Below, piece after piece: positions 40,881 through 49,088 of a DNA stretch of 64,000 bases. The DNA is from a virus. The translations under genes were made by a program, and so were the position numbers. The stretch covers positions 1-64,000 of IMG/VR virus record IMGVR_UViG_3300043411_001118, one strand, 5' to 3'. How positions within the stretch are numbered: position 1 is the first letter of the stretch; each line of letters begins with the position of its first letter. The notes below the pieces were generated by a model. That model made no database searches. It was not told the DNA's origin and saw only the letters and a list, made by a program, of their open reading frames with translations.

Positions 40881-40882
40881 GA

Positions 40883-40987
40883 TTAACCCACCCAAAAATC
40901 GTACATAAATTTTACCAATGTCATTGTCGAAAATGTTATAATAAGAATAAGGGACACATAAAAAAAGAAGTTTGCAATCTTATACAT
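40883..40987 (-). CDS. 34-aa single-pass membrane peptide
   Basis: AAGGAT lies about 7 nt before the ATG. The peptide is a transmembrane helix (FFFYVSLILIITFSTMTLV) with short charged ends. It fills the gap between the exonuclease and RNase H genes. Role unknown. Confidence 0.5.
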   Translation of the reverse strand: MYKIANFFFYVSLILIITFSTMTLVKFMYDFWVG

Positions 40988-40996
40988 ATTTGATCC

Positions 40997-42379
40997 TTAC
41001 AAAGTAACTAGTTCCCAGTCTGGTTTACGAACATTGATTTCTGATGTGTGGAAATATAATTCCAATGCAGCCATCAATTCATAATCCTTCTCTGTTCCAC
41101 CAACGCGCTCCAATTCAATATCTCCAAGAAGTGTTTCGAATGTTGGATGAAAATCGTCCTTGGTCAATTCCGACACAGATTCAACATCCCTGTTAGAAAT
41201 TTTCATCTTCCCGCCATAGCGATACTTGCAATATCGATCAAAGTATTGAAGATTTTTTCCAGATAATACCGGAACATTATTAACAGCGAATCGAGAATAC
41301 AAATGATTGGCCTCAATGTTTTTTAGAGAAACTAAGTGCTGTATGTTGTTTCGATGTATCGCCTCATGTAATGCATCGATTCCCTCAAACGGAAGTTTGT
41401 AAATGTGAGCCTCTACATCACAATCAATTGGTGGCCAAAAATTTCTAGTGTTCATTTCAGAAAATTCTTCACATGCCACAGCCGCAAGCATTCCTATTTC
41501 TTCTGTTGGTGTGTATGTATCATCAACATAAAATTGAGACATGGCACGATTGAAATAGAATACTGAATTCTTCCCTTCTCCAGCTTGGTACTTGTTTAAA
41601 TTAATCCAAAGTGCGTAATTTTTATCTCCACACAAATATGCAAATTGAGACACGTTAACAACATCATCTAATCTATTTGTCGATGAATCTTTCCAGACCG
41701 GAAAGACCCTCTTAACAATTGATCCTGGTTCTTCTAAGAGTCTTGGTTCGTAAGCAACATAATTTCGAATATCTGCGCCGTAAGTTTCGGCCAAATATTT
41801 TGCAAGTTTGATTGTTAAATTAACATCGTCCCTGGACTCATGCGTTTGATCTCCGGTCATTAGACCGAATTTCGAACAAAGATTTTCCAGTTTCAATGTC
41901 GTTTTCTGATCGATGATATCAATCTTATCGAGGAATTTTTGTTCACATGTTGCGAGACGTTGCGCCATATGTAACAAGTCTTTACATTGAACCGCCTTCC
42001 CCCAATATGGAGAAATGCCATTACGAATCATACATGTTCTTAAATATTTGATATCGAATTTATTTGAGTTATACCCAATCAATCGAACTGGTTCTCCTGA
42101 GCTATCGGCCCTCTCAGAAATTCCTCTAACAAACCTTTCAATCTTAACCATGGCTTCAACCTCTGTCATTGCATATGGATCGCTTTGATGATCCATAACA
42201 TTAATGCGGTTGATTTTGATTGCCTTTGGTTTCGGAAGAACCAATCGATTTAATTTGATTGAAGATGAAAGAGTTTCGAGAACTTCCCAAGTTTCATCAA
42301 CTAAAGTGAAACAAAAATTTAGAATTTGGCCAGTAGTTGCAAGATCTGTGGTTTCCAGATCGTAAAAAATTGATTTCAT
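40997..42379 (-). CDS. DnaQ-like 3'-5' exonuclease (ExoI/DexA-like)
   Basis: A 460-aa DEDD exonuclease. Motif I is FYDLET (D7, E9), then L-P-K-P-K-A-I-K-I-N, motif II GYNSNKFDIKYLR and motif III H-E-S-R-D-D-V-N-L-T-I-K-L-A-K. The order and the LENLCSKFGL segment match E. coli exonuclease I, and the length suits ExoI or T4 DexA. The likely role is ssDNA degradation, host DNA breakdown or replication repair. Confidence 0.8.
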   Translation of the reverse strand: MKSIFYDLETTDLATTGQILNFCFTLVDETWEVLETLSSSIKLNRLVLPKPKAIKINRINVMDHQSDPYAMTEVEAMVKIERFVRGISERADSSGEPVRLIGYNSNKFDIKYLRTCMIRNGISPYWGKAVQCKDLLHMAQRLATCEQKFLDKIDIIDQKTTLKLENLCSKFGLMTGDQTHESRDDVNLTIKLAKYLAETYGADIRNYVAYEPRLLEEPGSIVKRVFPVWKDSSTNRLDDVVNVSQFAYLCGDKNYALWINLNKYQAGEGKNSVFYFNRAMSQFYVDDTYTPTEEIGMLAAVACEEFSEMNTRNFWPPIDCDVEAHIYKLPFEGIDALHEAIHRNNIQHLVSLKNIEANHLYSRFAVNNVPVLSGKNLQYFDRYCKYRYGGKMKISNRDVESVSELTKDDFHPTFETLLGDIELERVGGTEKDYELMAALELYFHTSEINVRKPDWELVTL

Positions 42380-42396
42380 TTCTACTCCGAGAAAAT

Positions 42397-42654
42397 TTAA
42401 TCAATTCTGACACAATAGTATTTGTCTGTATAGATATTGCCCCATGGCTTTAAAATTACACTAGAATCGTCCGGGGTAATCTTTTCAAACCGGACAGACG
42501 AATTTATAAAATCGTGACCCACATAAGTCACCTTGTCTTTACAATAATCATCATGACTCATCTGGTGATATAAATGGTACTTCTCCCCGACAATCATCTT
42601 CGATTCGGTTTCTTTGTGGGCTTCAAACTCTTGTTTGGTTATTGGTTCGCTCAT
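42397..42654 (-). CDS. hypothetical protein
   Basis: An 85-aa protein with a charged start, then Y-H-L-Y-H-Q-M and a beta-rich end (K-Y-Y-C-V-R-I). Unknown. A GGACGATT motif lies at 42465. Confidence 0.55.
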   Translation of the reverse strand: MSEPITKQEFEAHKETESKMIVGEKYHLYHQMSHDDYCKDKVTYVGHDFINSSVRFEKITPDDSSVILKPWGNIYTDKYYCVRID

Positions 42655-42657
42655 GAT

Positions 42658-42945
42658 TTATTTGGACCTCTTCTTAGGTTTGGGACGGTCTGCCAGATTC
42701 ATTTCTTTCTCAAAGAATTTTAAAAAATCTACGTCGAGTGGTTTTTGTGGCCATCTCGAAATGTTAGAAATATAATTTGTTCCCATGCATGGAGAGATCA
42801 CATCAATTATCAAAGAGATTGGCGTATGTCTAAAATTAAGACTGAGTGTTCTAGTAATTCCGTGATTAACCGAAATTTCCACACTGTCCAGTAGATACAC
42901 GTCAAACGTTTTCTTCTTCCATTTTAATGTTCTGATTTTCCACAT
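42658..42945 (-). CDS. hypothetical protein
   Basis: A 95-aa protein starting MWKIRTLKWKKKTFDVYLL. The ATG at 42945 overlaps the upstream TAA (TAATG). The C-terminus is basic (DRPKPKKRSK). Unknown. Confidence 0.55.
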   Translation of the reverse strand: MWKIRTLKWKKKTFDVYLLDSVEISVNHGITRTLSLNFRHTPISLIIDVISPCMGTNYISNISRWPQKPLDVDFLKFFEKEMNLADRPKPKKRSK

Positions 42946-43124
42946 TATGATGTCACCAAAATTAAATCCTTTTCTTCGGTGGTGTGAATCTCTTTTAATG
43001 GTAGTTTTTCGAAGTTGTCTGGAACGGAAAGCCAAACTAGCCTTTCCTTACCAGTCAGTGGATCAAAATCGTTCAACTGAAACAGCAACGTTCTTAGCTC
43101 TTGAATGGTTATTTGTTTGTCCAT
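42945..43124 (-). CDS. small orphan protein
   Basis: A 59-aa protein starting MDKQITIQELRTLLFQL, with AAGGG 6 nt before the ATG. It is the first gene after the promoter at 43177-43198. No recognised domain, although the TIQELRTLL...F-D-P-L-T opening recalls small helical phage proteins. Confidence 0.6.
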   Translation of the reverse strand: MDKQITIQELRTLLFQLNDFDPLTGKERLVWLSVPDNFEKLPLKEIHTTEEKDLILVTS

Positions 43125-43176
43125 TATGACCCTTGATGGTTATTACTTTACCCATTTAGAATTCTCGCTTATCTTA

Positions 43177-43198
43177 CCAAGTATATAATGACTGTCAA
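43177..43198 (-). promoter_or_regulatory. sigma70-like promoter
   Basis: Leftward TTGACA at 43198-43193 with a 16-nt spacer and TAAGAT. It serves the genes at 43124 and below. On the opposite strand TATAAT (43184-43189) may help the methylase gene, but no good -35 is seen. Confidence 0.6.
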
Positions 43199-43216
43199 GA
43201 ATCGATTTTATTAAAA

Positions 43217-44038
43217 ATGAAAAAATACTTAATTCCTCCATGCGCTTATCAAGGCGGCAAACAACGATTATCTAAAATCATTGTTGACGAAATTTTAAAA
43301 AATACAGATTCAACAACCAACTTTGTCGATCTCTGTTGTGGGAGTGGTGCAATTTCTTTGGAGTTAATCAATCGAGGAACTTCTCCAAAACAAATAACAA
43401 TGGTCGATCTTTCTCCGTGGGGTTTGTTCTGGGAATCGATTGGAAACGAAACCTTCAATCTGATGACATGGAAGTTTTGTATTGATTCAATCCCAACAGA
43501 TCCTAGACTGATCAAATCTTACGTTGAACACATTCGAAATTCTAAACCAGGAGAAAATAAATTATATGAATTTTTAATTTTACAGGCATGTTCGTTTGGT
43601 TCCACACCGGTCTATATTAAAAATGGTATTTGGAATCAATGTGGCTTCAGAAACTACTGGACCCCAACAGCTACGAGCAATAGAAAATCTCATGTGAATC
43701 CGATGATGCCTATGCCACAAACCTTATATCAAAGAGTTGTTGATATAGTACAAACTGCTAATGGAGTTTGTGGATATTGTACAAACGTAGAAACGTTCGC
43801 CCCCGAAAAATCTTCTGTTGTTTATATTGATCCACCATATCAGAAAACTTCTGGGTATGGATATAATTTTGATTACATGACATTCATTAAAAATAATCCA
43901 ACCACAAAAATTTATCTATCAGAAGGAATTTCTTTATCCGAGAATTCGATTCTTCTTTCAAATATCAGAAAGAAGGGTGGAATCAGTGGATCAAGAAAAT
44001 CTTCCAACGAAGAATGGCTTAATATTTTTGGTTCCTAA
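43217..44038 (+). CDS. D12-class DNA adenine N6-methyltransferase
   Basis: A 273-aa enzyme: YQGGKQRL (11-18, the G-G-K of D12 methylases), DLCCGSGA (38-45, SAM-binding motif I) and IDPPYQKT (204-211, catalytic DPPY). It probably protects phage DNA from host restriction. It is the only rightward gene in this region, has no clear ribosome binding site, and overlaps the opposing transglycosylase gene by 4 nt. Confidence 0.8.
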   Translation: MKKYLIPPCAYQGGKQRLSKIIVDEILKNTDSTTNFVDLCCGSGAISLELINRGTSPKQITMVDLSPWGLFWESIGNETFNLMTWKFCIDSIPTDPRLIKSYVEHIRNSKPGENKLYEFLILQACSFGSTPVYIKNGIWNQCGFRNYWTPTATSNRKSHVNPMMPMPQTLYQRVVDIVQTANGVCGYCTNVETFAPEKSSVVYIDPPYQKTSGYGYNFDYMTFIKNNPTTKIYLSEGISLSENSILLSNIRKKGGISGSRKSSNEEWLNIFGS

Positions 44039-44802
44039 AGATTCGTTTGTGGTAGTTTTATAGCAACCATTCCAACCGCCTCAACTAGCTTCGCATCGTC
44101 AATTAAGTGGTCAGCGAGCCGCGCCATAACCTGAGACGCATACTTTTCTGCCTGTGTTCCTGTCCCATTGTATTCACGGAAACACTCCCTCAGCCTTTTA
44201 CTCTTTGGGTTAACTTCGCGCCTGTCGTAAAGACACTGTGAGATTATTTTGAGTCCACAATCCAAATTGGTGCTGGTCGATAATAGGTCTGTGTAATTTT
44301 CGATCCCACAAAAATCCTTCCAGATGATATATGACACTTGCATTAAACCAAACGAAGAGAATTGAAGATCGTACTCGATATCATTCATCCACGCTTGCTT
44401 TGGATATTTTTTGCTATATTGGGTTTTCCAAGATTCCTCAAACCGAATTCTTGTTGGAGCAAGGTTCGATTCCTGGTCCACGATTGCCCAGGTGATGGCC
44501 GGACTGACCCCGTACTTCGATGAATACGTTCTAACGACTGTATCTAGGTCGGCAACGGATGGACCGTTCTCTGGTCTATACTCAATAACTTTAAAATGCT
44601 CTTTGATTCTGTATGAATAATAGTCAACTTTATCTTGTGACCAAGTGAGAGCCTGTTCTGTATATTTTGCAACTTGAACTGAAACCAAAATGAACGCGAT
44701 TAAAAAGAAAGAATACTTAAAGGTTCTTTTCCAGAATAATTTTTTTCTATTTGGAATTTCCTGCTCTTTAGTGAGCGTAATAATATTTTCAGAATTAGAC
44801 AT
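44035..44802 (-). CDS. membrane-anchored lytic transglycosylase (probable endolysin)
   Basis: A 255-aa protein with an N-terminal transmembrane or signal-anchor segment (about 28-46, YSFFLIAFILVSVQVAKY) followed by an SLT/goose-lysozyme-like domain. A-I-V-D-Q-E-S contains the putative catalytic E111. SSFGLMQVSYIIW is the family motif, and C-F-R-E-Y-N-G-T-G-T-Q-A-E-K-Y follows. The anchor suggests a SAR-type or periplasm-tethered enzyme. It has its own strong promoter. Confidence 0.8.
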   Translation of the reverse strand: MSNSENIITLTKEQEIPNRKKLFWKRTFKYSFFLIAFILVSVQVAKYTEQALTWSQDKVDYYSYRIKEHFKVIEYRPENGPSVADLDTVVRTYSSKYGVSPAITWAIVDQESNLAPTRIRFEESWKTQYSKKYPKQAWMNDIEYDLQFSSFGLMQVSYIIWKDFCGIENYTDLLSTSTNLDCGLKIISQCLYDRREVNPKSKRLRECFREYNGTGTQAEKYASQVMARLADHLIDDAKLVEAVGMVAIKLPQTNL

Positions 44803-44846
44803 ATAATCTCCTGTTTCTGATTAAAAAATTAAACTACAATAGAGCG

Positions 44847-44875
44847 AGAATATCAAACCGATCCAAAATTGTCAA
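44847..44875 (-). promoter_or_regulatory. sigma70-like promoter of the transglycosylase
   Basis: TTGACA at 44875-44870, a 17-nt spacer holding TTTTGGATCGG, and TATTCT at 44852-44847. It lies between the tRNA gene and the transglycosylase start. Confidence 0.8.
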
Positions 44876-44911
44876 AACAAATTTACTTTGTTGGGAACGG
44901 TGTTTGAAAGG

Positions 44912-44984
44912 TTGCAGGGACGGGATTTGCACCCGTGTTCTACAGAGTATGAGTCTGTCGAGATACTAGCTTCTCCACCCTGCT
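44912..44984 (-). tRNA. tRNA with CAU anticodon (Met or Ile2)
   Basis: Leftward 73-nt cloverleaf: acceptor AGCAGGG/CCCTGCA, D stem GAGA/TCTC, anticodon stem ACAGA/TCTGT with loop CTCATAC (CAU), T stem ACGGG/CCCGT with loop TGCAAAT, discriminator A. The first acceptor pair is an A-A mismatch. An initiator tRNA also has an unpaired 1-72, but the three G-C pairs of the initiator anticodon stem are absent. The 3' CCA is not encoded (CCT). Confidence 0.85.
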
Positions 44985-44990
44985 ATGAAT

Positions 44991-45317
44991 CTATTCGTTA
45001 TTTATGATTTTGAAGTCCAAGATAGTATCCAAGTTGAACGATCTCCATTCATTGGTCTTGGTTTCAAGGACCGGCAAATTTTTTGGATTCTTGGCCCTTG
45101 GCTTAGTTTCTTCCCCCAATTCTGCCTTTGTTGGTGGAAGCATTTCATTTATTAGTGTGCATTCCATCACGCGCTTCGTTCCATCAGCTTTTTGAAAAGT
45201 GACTTCGCAAATATTCTGCTTCATACATTGCTGCATGACGTGTCTGAGCGTATACAAGTATTTTTGCTCTAGAGTTAATTCGGTAACAGACGTTGGTTCC
45301 ATTGTATTTTCTGTCAT
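44991..45317 (-). CDS. SH3-beta-barrel-fold small protein (DUF2693-like)
   Basis: A 108-aa protein: E-V-T-F-Q-K-A-D-G-T-K-R-V-M-E-C-T-L, a linker, and W-R-S-F-N-L-D-T-I-L. This fits the DUF2693 / SH3-beta-barrel family of phage proteins without a known role. It ends 6 nt before the tRNA. Confidence 0.65.
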   Translation of the reverse strand: MTENTMEPTSVTELTLEQKYLYTLRHVMQQCMKQNICEVTFQKADGTKRVMECTLINEMLPPTKAELGEETKPRAKNPKNLPVLETKTNEWRSFNLDTILDFKIINNE

Positions 45318-45772
45318 AACACTTTTCCTTGATATCGATCAGTCGTATGATGATCGGTTAGTCTATTCTGTCTTTCAACAAATTTCAAATATCCCTCCGG
45401 GATGTATTGCTTATTTGCTGCGCGATATTCATCAGAAAGTTTGTCGGTCCTTCCAGATAAAATTGTTTCATAATCGTACTTCCATTTCTCTGGAACGTCA
45501 AATACAAATGCCCTGTAGCCAGGTTCGGGAATATACTCGATTATATAATTTGGATATTTTGTAATACGATCTACTTGTTCATAATATTGTTTATCGCCAT
45601 AGCCAGTTTTAGATAGCCATAGATGCAATTTTAGAACATATTTTGGCTGATTATTATGTTGTATGGAGATGTCACAAAAATTCGGAAGATCGTTTAAAGG
45701 AATTTCGAAGAATGGAAAAAACCAGAACGCACAATTTTCTTTTCCGCTTGCAAAATCACGAACTTTTCTCAT
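45314..45772 (-). CDS. hypothetical protein
   Basis: A 152-aa protein rich in aromatic residues (FWFFPFFEIP) with R-T-D-K-L-S-D-E-Y-R-A-A-N-K. No known domain. It overlaps the RuvC-like gene by 17 nt and the following gene by 4 nt. Confidence 0.6.
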   Translation of the reverse strand: MRKVRDFASGKENCAFWFFPFFEIPLNDLPNFCDISIQHNNQPKYVLKLHLWLSKTGYGDKQYYEQVDRITKYPNYIIEYIPEPGYRAFVFDVPEKWKYDYETILSGRTDKLSDEYRAANKQYIPEGYLKFVERQNRLTDHHTTDRYQGKVL

Positions 45773-46376
45773 TTGGTTTTATGATATTTTGGTGGAGATA
45801 CTTGCACAAATAGTATGCATCAATTAAATCGTCCGTTGGATTAGTTTTCTTCAATCCTTCAGTTCCGAGTAGTATACCTAATTTGATGCCAGTTTGCTCC
45901 AAAAAGGATTCATAAATTTGATCTTTTTTTGCATTCCCCTTTCCAGTAGCAAATTTTTTTAGTGTGCCAGGAGAGATTGCGGAATATTTTATTCTTGGAT
46001 GATTTTTGTAAAATTTGTGTTTAAGAACTCCACCATTTTCTCCGATATGAAATCCGGCACCCCTTGATCCATAGGAGTAATCCTCTAATAAGATTACAGA
46101 TTGTGGAAGGATTTTGGACATTGCCCAGGATGACAAATCATCAAATCTTTTCTCGCTGTCATTAAACAATGGAGCCAATGTTCCAATAATATTTTTTTCG
46201 TAAACTCCAGCCTTACTTTTCTGTGTGGTATAGAAATTGAATATGCAAGTCTCGTACTTGAAATCTAACCACAGAGGATGGGAACAGATCGCAGGACTTG
46301 TCATCGACAAGTCAATTCCAACAACGTTATAATAAATATCATCAATACCAAAGTCTAAACTTCGATTCGTCTTCAA
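45756..46376 (-). CDS. RuvC-like Holliday junction endonuclease
   Basis: A 206-aa RNase H-fold nuclease: VVGIDLSMTS (D22), LLEDYSYG, P-G-T-L-K-K-F-A-T-G-K-G-N-A-K-K-D and DDLIDAYYLC. These match the four acidic positions of RuvC. T4 uses gp49 for this, so the enzyme probably resolves branched DNA before packaging. It starts at TTG, overlapping the stop of the zinc-ribbon gene. Confidence 0.8.
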   Translation of the reverse strand: MKTNRSLDFGIDDIYYNVVGIDLSMTSPAICSHPLWLDFKYETCIFNFYTTQKSKAGVYEKNIIGTLAPLFNDSEKRFDDLSSWAMSKILPQSVILLEDYSYGSRGAGFHIGENGGVLKHKFYKNHPRIKYSAISPGTLKKFATGKGNAKKDQIYESFLEQTGIKLGILLGTEGLKKTNPTDDLIDAYYLCKYLHQNIIKPNEKSS

Positions 46377-46528
46377 TCCGAATCGTCTACCTCTTTCTCA
46401 AAATCATCGTCATCTTCCTCAGTAACAATTTCTTCTCCGCAAAACGGACAGAAACAAATTGGTTCGCGCACCTCATACAAAACCGAATATACAATATCGC
46501 AATTCGGACACTCGATCTTAACTTTCAT
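46373..46528 (-). CDS. 51-aa zinc-ribbon protein with acidic tail
   Basis: MKVKIECPNCDIVYS, then CFCPFCGEE, gives two C-x2-C knuckles. The last 18 residues are almost all Asp and Glu (EEDDDDFEKEVDDSD). Its TGA overlaps the TTG of the RuvC-like gene. Role unknown. Confidence 0.6.
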   Translation of the reverse strand: MKVKIECPNCDIVYSVLYEVREPICFCPFCGEEIVTEEDDDDFEKEVDDSD

Positions 46529-46724
46529 TCAGCAATTTCCTTTTATCTTGTGATTGATTTTCTACTTCCCCTAGTTCTTGAAAGTCAGTAAAACTCATTG
46601 AAGTCTTATGAACAAGGTTCATAAAATCTTTAAATTTGTTAAGTGCAGCCGCCGAATCTTTCGCGGTACAGCCCCACTGTCGGCTTGTGTTTTCGATGTT
46701 ATATGTGAATTGATATTTCTTCAT
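46518..46724 (-). CDS. small orphan protein
   Basis: A 68-aa protein starting MKKYQFTYNIENTSRQWGC. The KYQFTYNIENTSRQW...A-K-D-S-A-A-A-L-N-K-F pattern suggests a small beta-beta-alpha unit. AAGGA lies 4 nt before the ATG. Unknown. Confidence 0.6.
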   Translation of the reverse strand: MKKYQFTYNIENTSRQWGCTAKDSAAALNKFKDFMNLVHKTSMSFTDFQELGEVENQSQDKRKLLNES

Positions 46725-46738
46725 GTTTCCTTATATAG

Positions 46739-49009
46739 CTAATTCAATGGTTGTTTATTAAAATCAACCGGACATGCCCCACCATCACACTTCACATGAG
46801 AAAAATCTAAGTCTTCCTTCTCTTCTCTAATTATTGCCCTAGAAATTTCTTCGTATTGAGCCTTAGTAATTGGTTCTTCTGGTTGATATTCATATGCGGT
46901 CATATCTGCTTGTGGCATGACCGAACAACACTTAATTTTTTTCTGATGTAAGTACAACATCCGTTTAAATTCTGCATAAGAAACTAATTCTGGACGATAC
47001 TTAAGAGTATAAGAAATCTGATTTCCGTATTGTTGTTCTTGTTGAACCCCATTTTCATCTATCCCATCTATCCAATATTTTTCTCCGAGAACCAACCATT
47101 GATATTGCTCTCCTGGTGTAGCATCTCCTGCCATAACCAACCTATCCTCCATCCCCAATGACGCAATTGTTGGACAAGTCGGAAACCCGATAATAACGGT
47201 TCCTTGATAAGTTTTTAATTCTCTTGTTGGATACCCAGATTTTTTATACGTCTCGACCAAAGAATCATCCGAACGAAACTGCACCCATCGTAAATAATAA
47301 CTCATTGCGGGAAGGTGCCAGCCTTCAGTAAGACCAAAAATTTTCGATGTAGTACCGGCTGGCTTGATGGTTGTCATCGTATGTGGAATATTTCGTCCAA
47401 GAATTTTTGAATATTTTTCGGACTCATCTTTTACTGCATGGTTAAATCTATTGAGCGTTAACCAAAAATCTTTTGATTTCTTTTCATCGATTAAATCTCT
47501 AAAACCATAACCAAAAAATTTCCATGCGAATTCGTGAATACCTGTAATACCAACTCCAATCCGATTTGTTCGATCTACTTCTTTCTTGTATAAAAAATCC
47601 ATTAGATTTGTTCTGATGAGCGCCCGTGTAGTTGCGCGAAACGCATCTTCTGCTTCATCTAACGTATCGGCATGAAATGGAACAACATCAGCTATTGTGC
47701 AATAGGCACCAAGCATGTTTAGAGCCACTTCACCACATGGGTTAGTGATCATTACATTTTTTTTCTTCTTTGCTCTCTTTGCCAGTTTACTCATCAGTAT
47801 TTGAGTATCATCATTAAGCTGATATTTTTTACTTCCAACGTAATCGCCCCGATTCAAATCTTCCCATCCAGACAAATTTTGAGCCAACTTATCTTGATTA
47901 ATAATCCCCGGTTCTCCTGTTCCATCTGCATAAGAACAGAGTGTTAATAATTCATGAACCTTTCTTGCATGAATTGCTAATTCGGATTTGTATTTCGAGT
48001 CTTTCTTTTTGAGTGATAGTAAATCCCAATATTCTTTATCGACCGTAACGCTATTATTTGAAGACCACAAAAAACTGAACAAGGACGATTGTTTTCTGAG
48101 ATTAATTATTTTTTCTAAATCCGCGCCGATAAATTCTATCGGACGCTTTATTTGAATAAAGTCTAAAATTGTTTTGTCTCTCCAATTTTTTGTGGACATC
48201 CGGGCTGCGCGTCTCGCACCACCAACCAATACACACTCCGCGAAATAATGATCAATGAACAGTGCTTGTTTCCATGCCGACAGGCCAGCGCCTTTTAATG
48301 ATGCTGCCTTTTGAAAAGCGTTCATCAATGGAACGGGACCACTCGCAGGACGATTTTGCATCCCACCAATCAAAGAACCTCTGCACCTAACTTTTGAAAA
48401 ATCCAAGATCAGCATTTTATCTCGGTGAATTTTTTCGAACGCCGAATTTTCCCAAATTTCTAATGCCTTAGCCCAACCTTCTCGACTATCTGGAACCTCG
48501 AACCAAAGAATGTCCTTTCCGTTTCCGTATTTGTGTTTAGCATCCCTAGCACTTTCATGTGCTGAAAAATCGAAATCTTTGTGCGTTTCGTCTAAAACAC
48601 ATCTAATCGTTGGAGCATTATCCCAATTCACAACAATAACATCATCATCATATGCACGACCCACACCCGACCCATTTAAAAGCAAATAAAATAATAAAAA
48701 TGATGTTGGGGCAGTAGCACAATTGGTAAAAACCTCTCCATTTCTTAGTGGCTGATTAATATCTCCATGTTGTAAGTGTCTGCCCGATAACAGAATAGTT
48801 CCCTTAGCAATGTGTTGCTCTAAAATATTCCCCTCTTGTTCCCCACGATTCTCATCAGGATCTAATAATGAATTTCCTAATGCAACACGCTTTGCAACAT
48901 CCCCCCAAGATTCCCTTTCCCCATTTTCTTTAATTCTTAATATTGTTCTTTCAGCAACAGCTTGACCCATACCAGAGTCTAATTCTCTAACAAATATTTT
49001 ATTGGACAT
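46739..49009 (-). CDS. class II (B12-dependent) ribonucleotide reductase
   Basis: A 756-aa reductase of the adenosylcobalamin-dependent RTPR type, making deoxynucleotides. Seen: ESWGDVAKRVALGNS, FTNCATAPTSF, FLLLNGSGVGRAYD, NPCGEVALNMLGAYC (the N-P-C-G-E active-site region), TTIKPAGTTSKIFGLTEG and the C-terminal CDGGACPVDF redox pair region. There is no NrdB subunit gene nearby, as expected for class II. T4 itself uses class I and III. Confidence 0.85.
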   Translation of the reverse strand: MSNKIFVRELDSGMGQAVAERTILRIKENGERESWGDVAKRVALGNSLLDPDENRGEQEGNILEQHIAKGTILLSGRHLQHGDINQPLRNGEVFTNCATAPTSFLLFYLLLNGSGVGRAYDDDVIVVNWDNAPTIRCVLDETHKDFDFSAHESARDAKHKYGNGKDILWFEVPDSREGWAKALEIWENSAFEKIHRDKMLILDFSKVRCRGSLIGGMQNRPASGPVPLMNAFQKAASLKGAGLSAWKQALFIDHYFAECVLVGGARRAARMSTKNWRDKTILDFIQIKRPIEFIGADLEKIINLRKQSSLFSFLWSSNNSVTVDKEYWDLLSLKKKDSKYKSELAIHARKVHELLTLCSYADGTGEPGIINQDKLAQNLSGWEDLNRGDYVGSKKYQLNDDTQILMSKLAKRAKKKKNVMITNPCGEVALNMLGAYCTIADVVPFHADTLDEAEDAFRATTRALIRTNLMDFLYKKEVDRTNRIGVGITGIHEFAWKFFGYGFRDLIDEKKSKDFWLTLNRFNHAVKDESEKYSKILGRNIPHTMTTIKPAGTTSKIFGLTEGWHLPAMSYYLRWVQFRSDDSLVETYKKSGYPTRELKTYQGTVIIGFPTCPTIASLGMEDRLVMAGDATPGEQYQWLVLGEKYWIDGIDENGVQQEQQYGNQISYTLKYRPELVSYAEFKRMLYLHQKKIKCCSVMPQADMTAYEYQPEEPITKAQYEEISRAIIREEKEDLDFSHVKCDGGACPVDFNKQPLN

Positions 49010-49088
49010 ATGACCTTAATAATTTTTGGATGTGTGTTTATATATCCAGAACGATTTTTAGTAAAGAAGTTTGAACGAAAACAACTAA

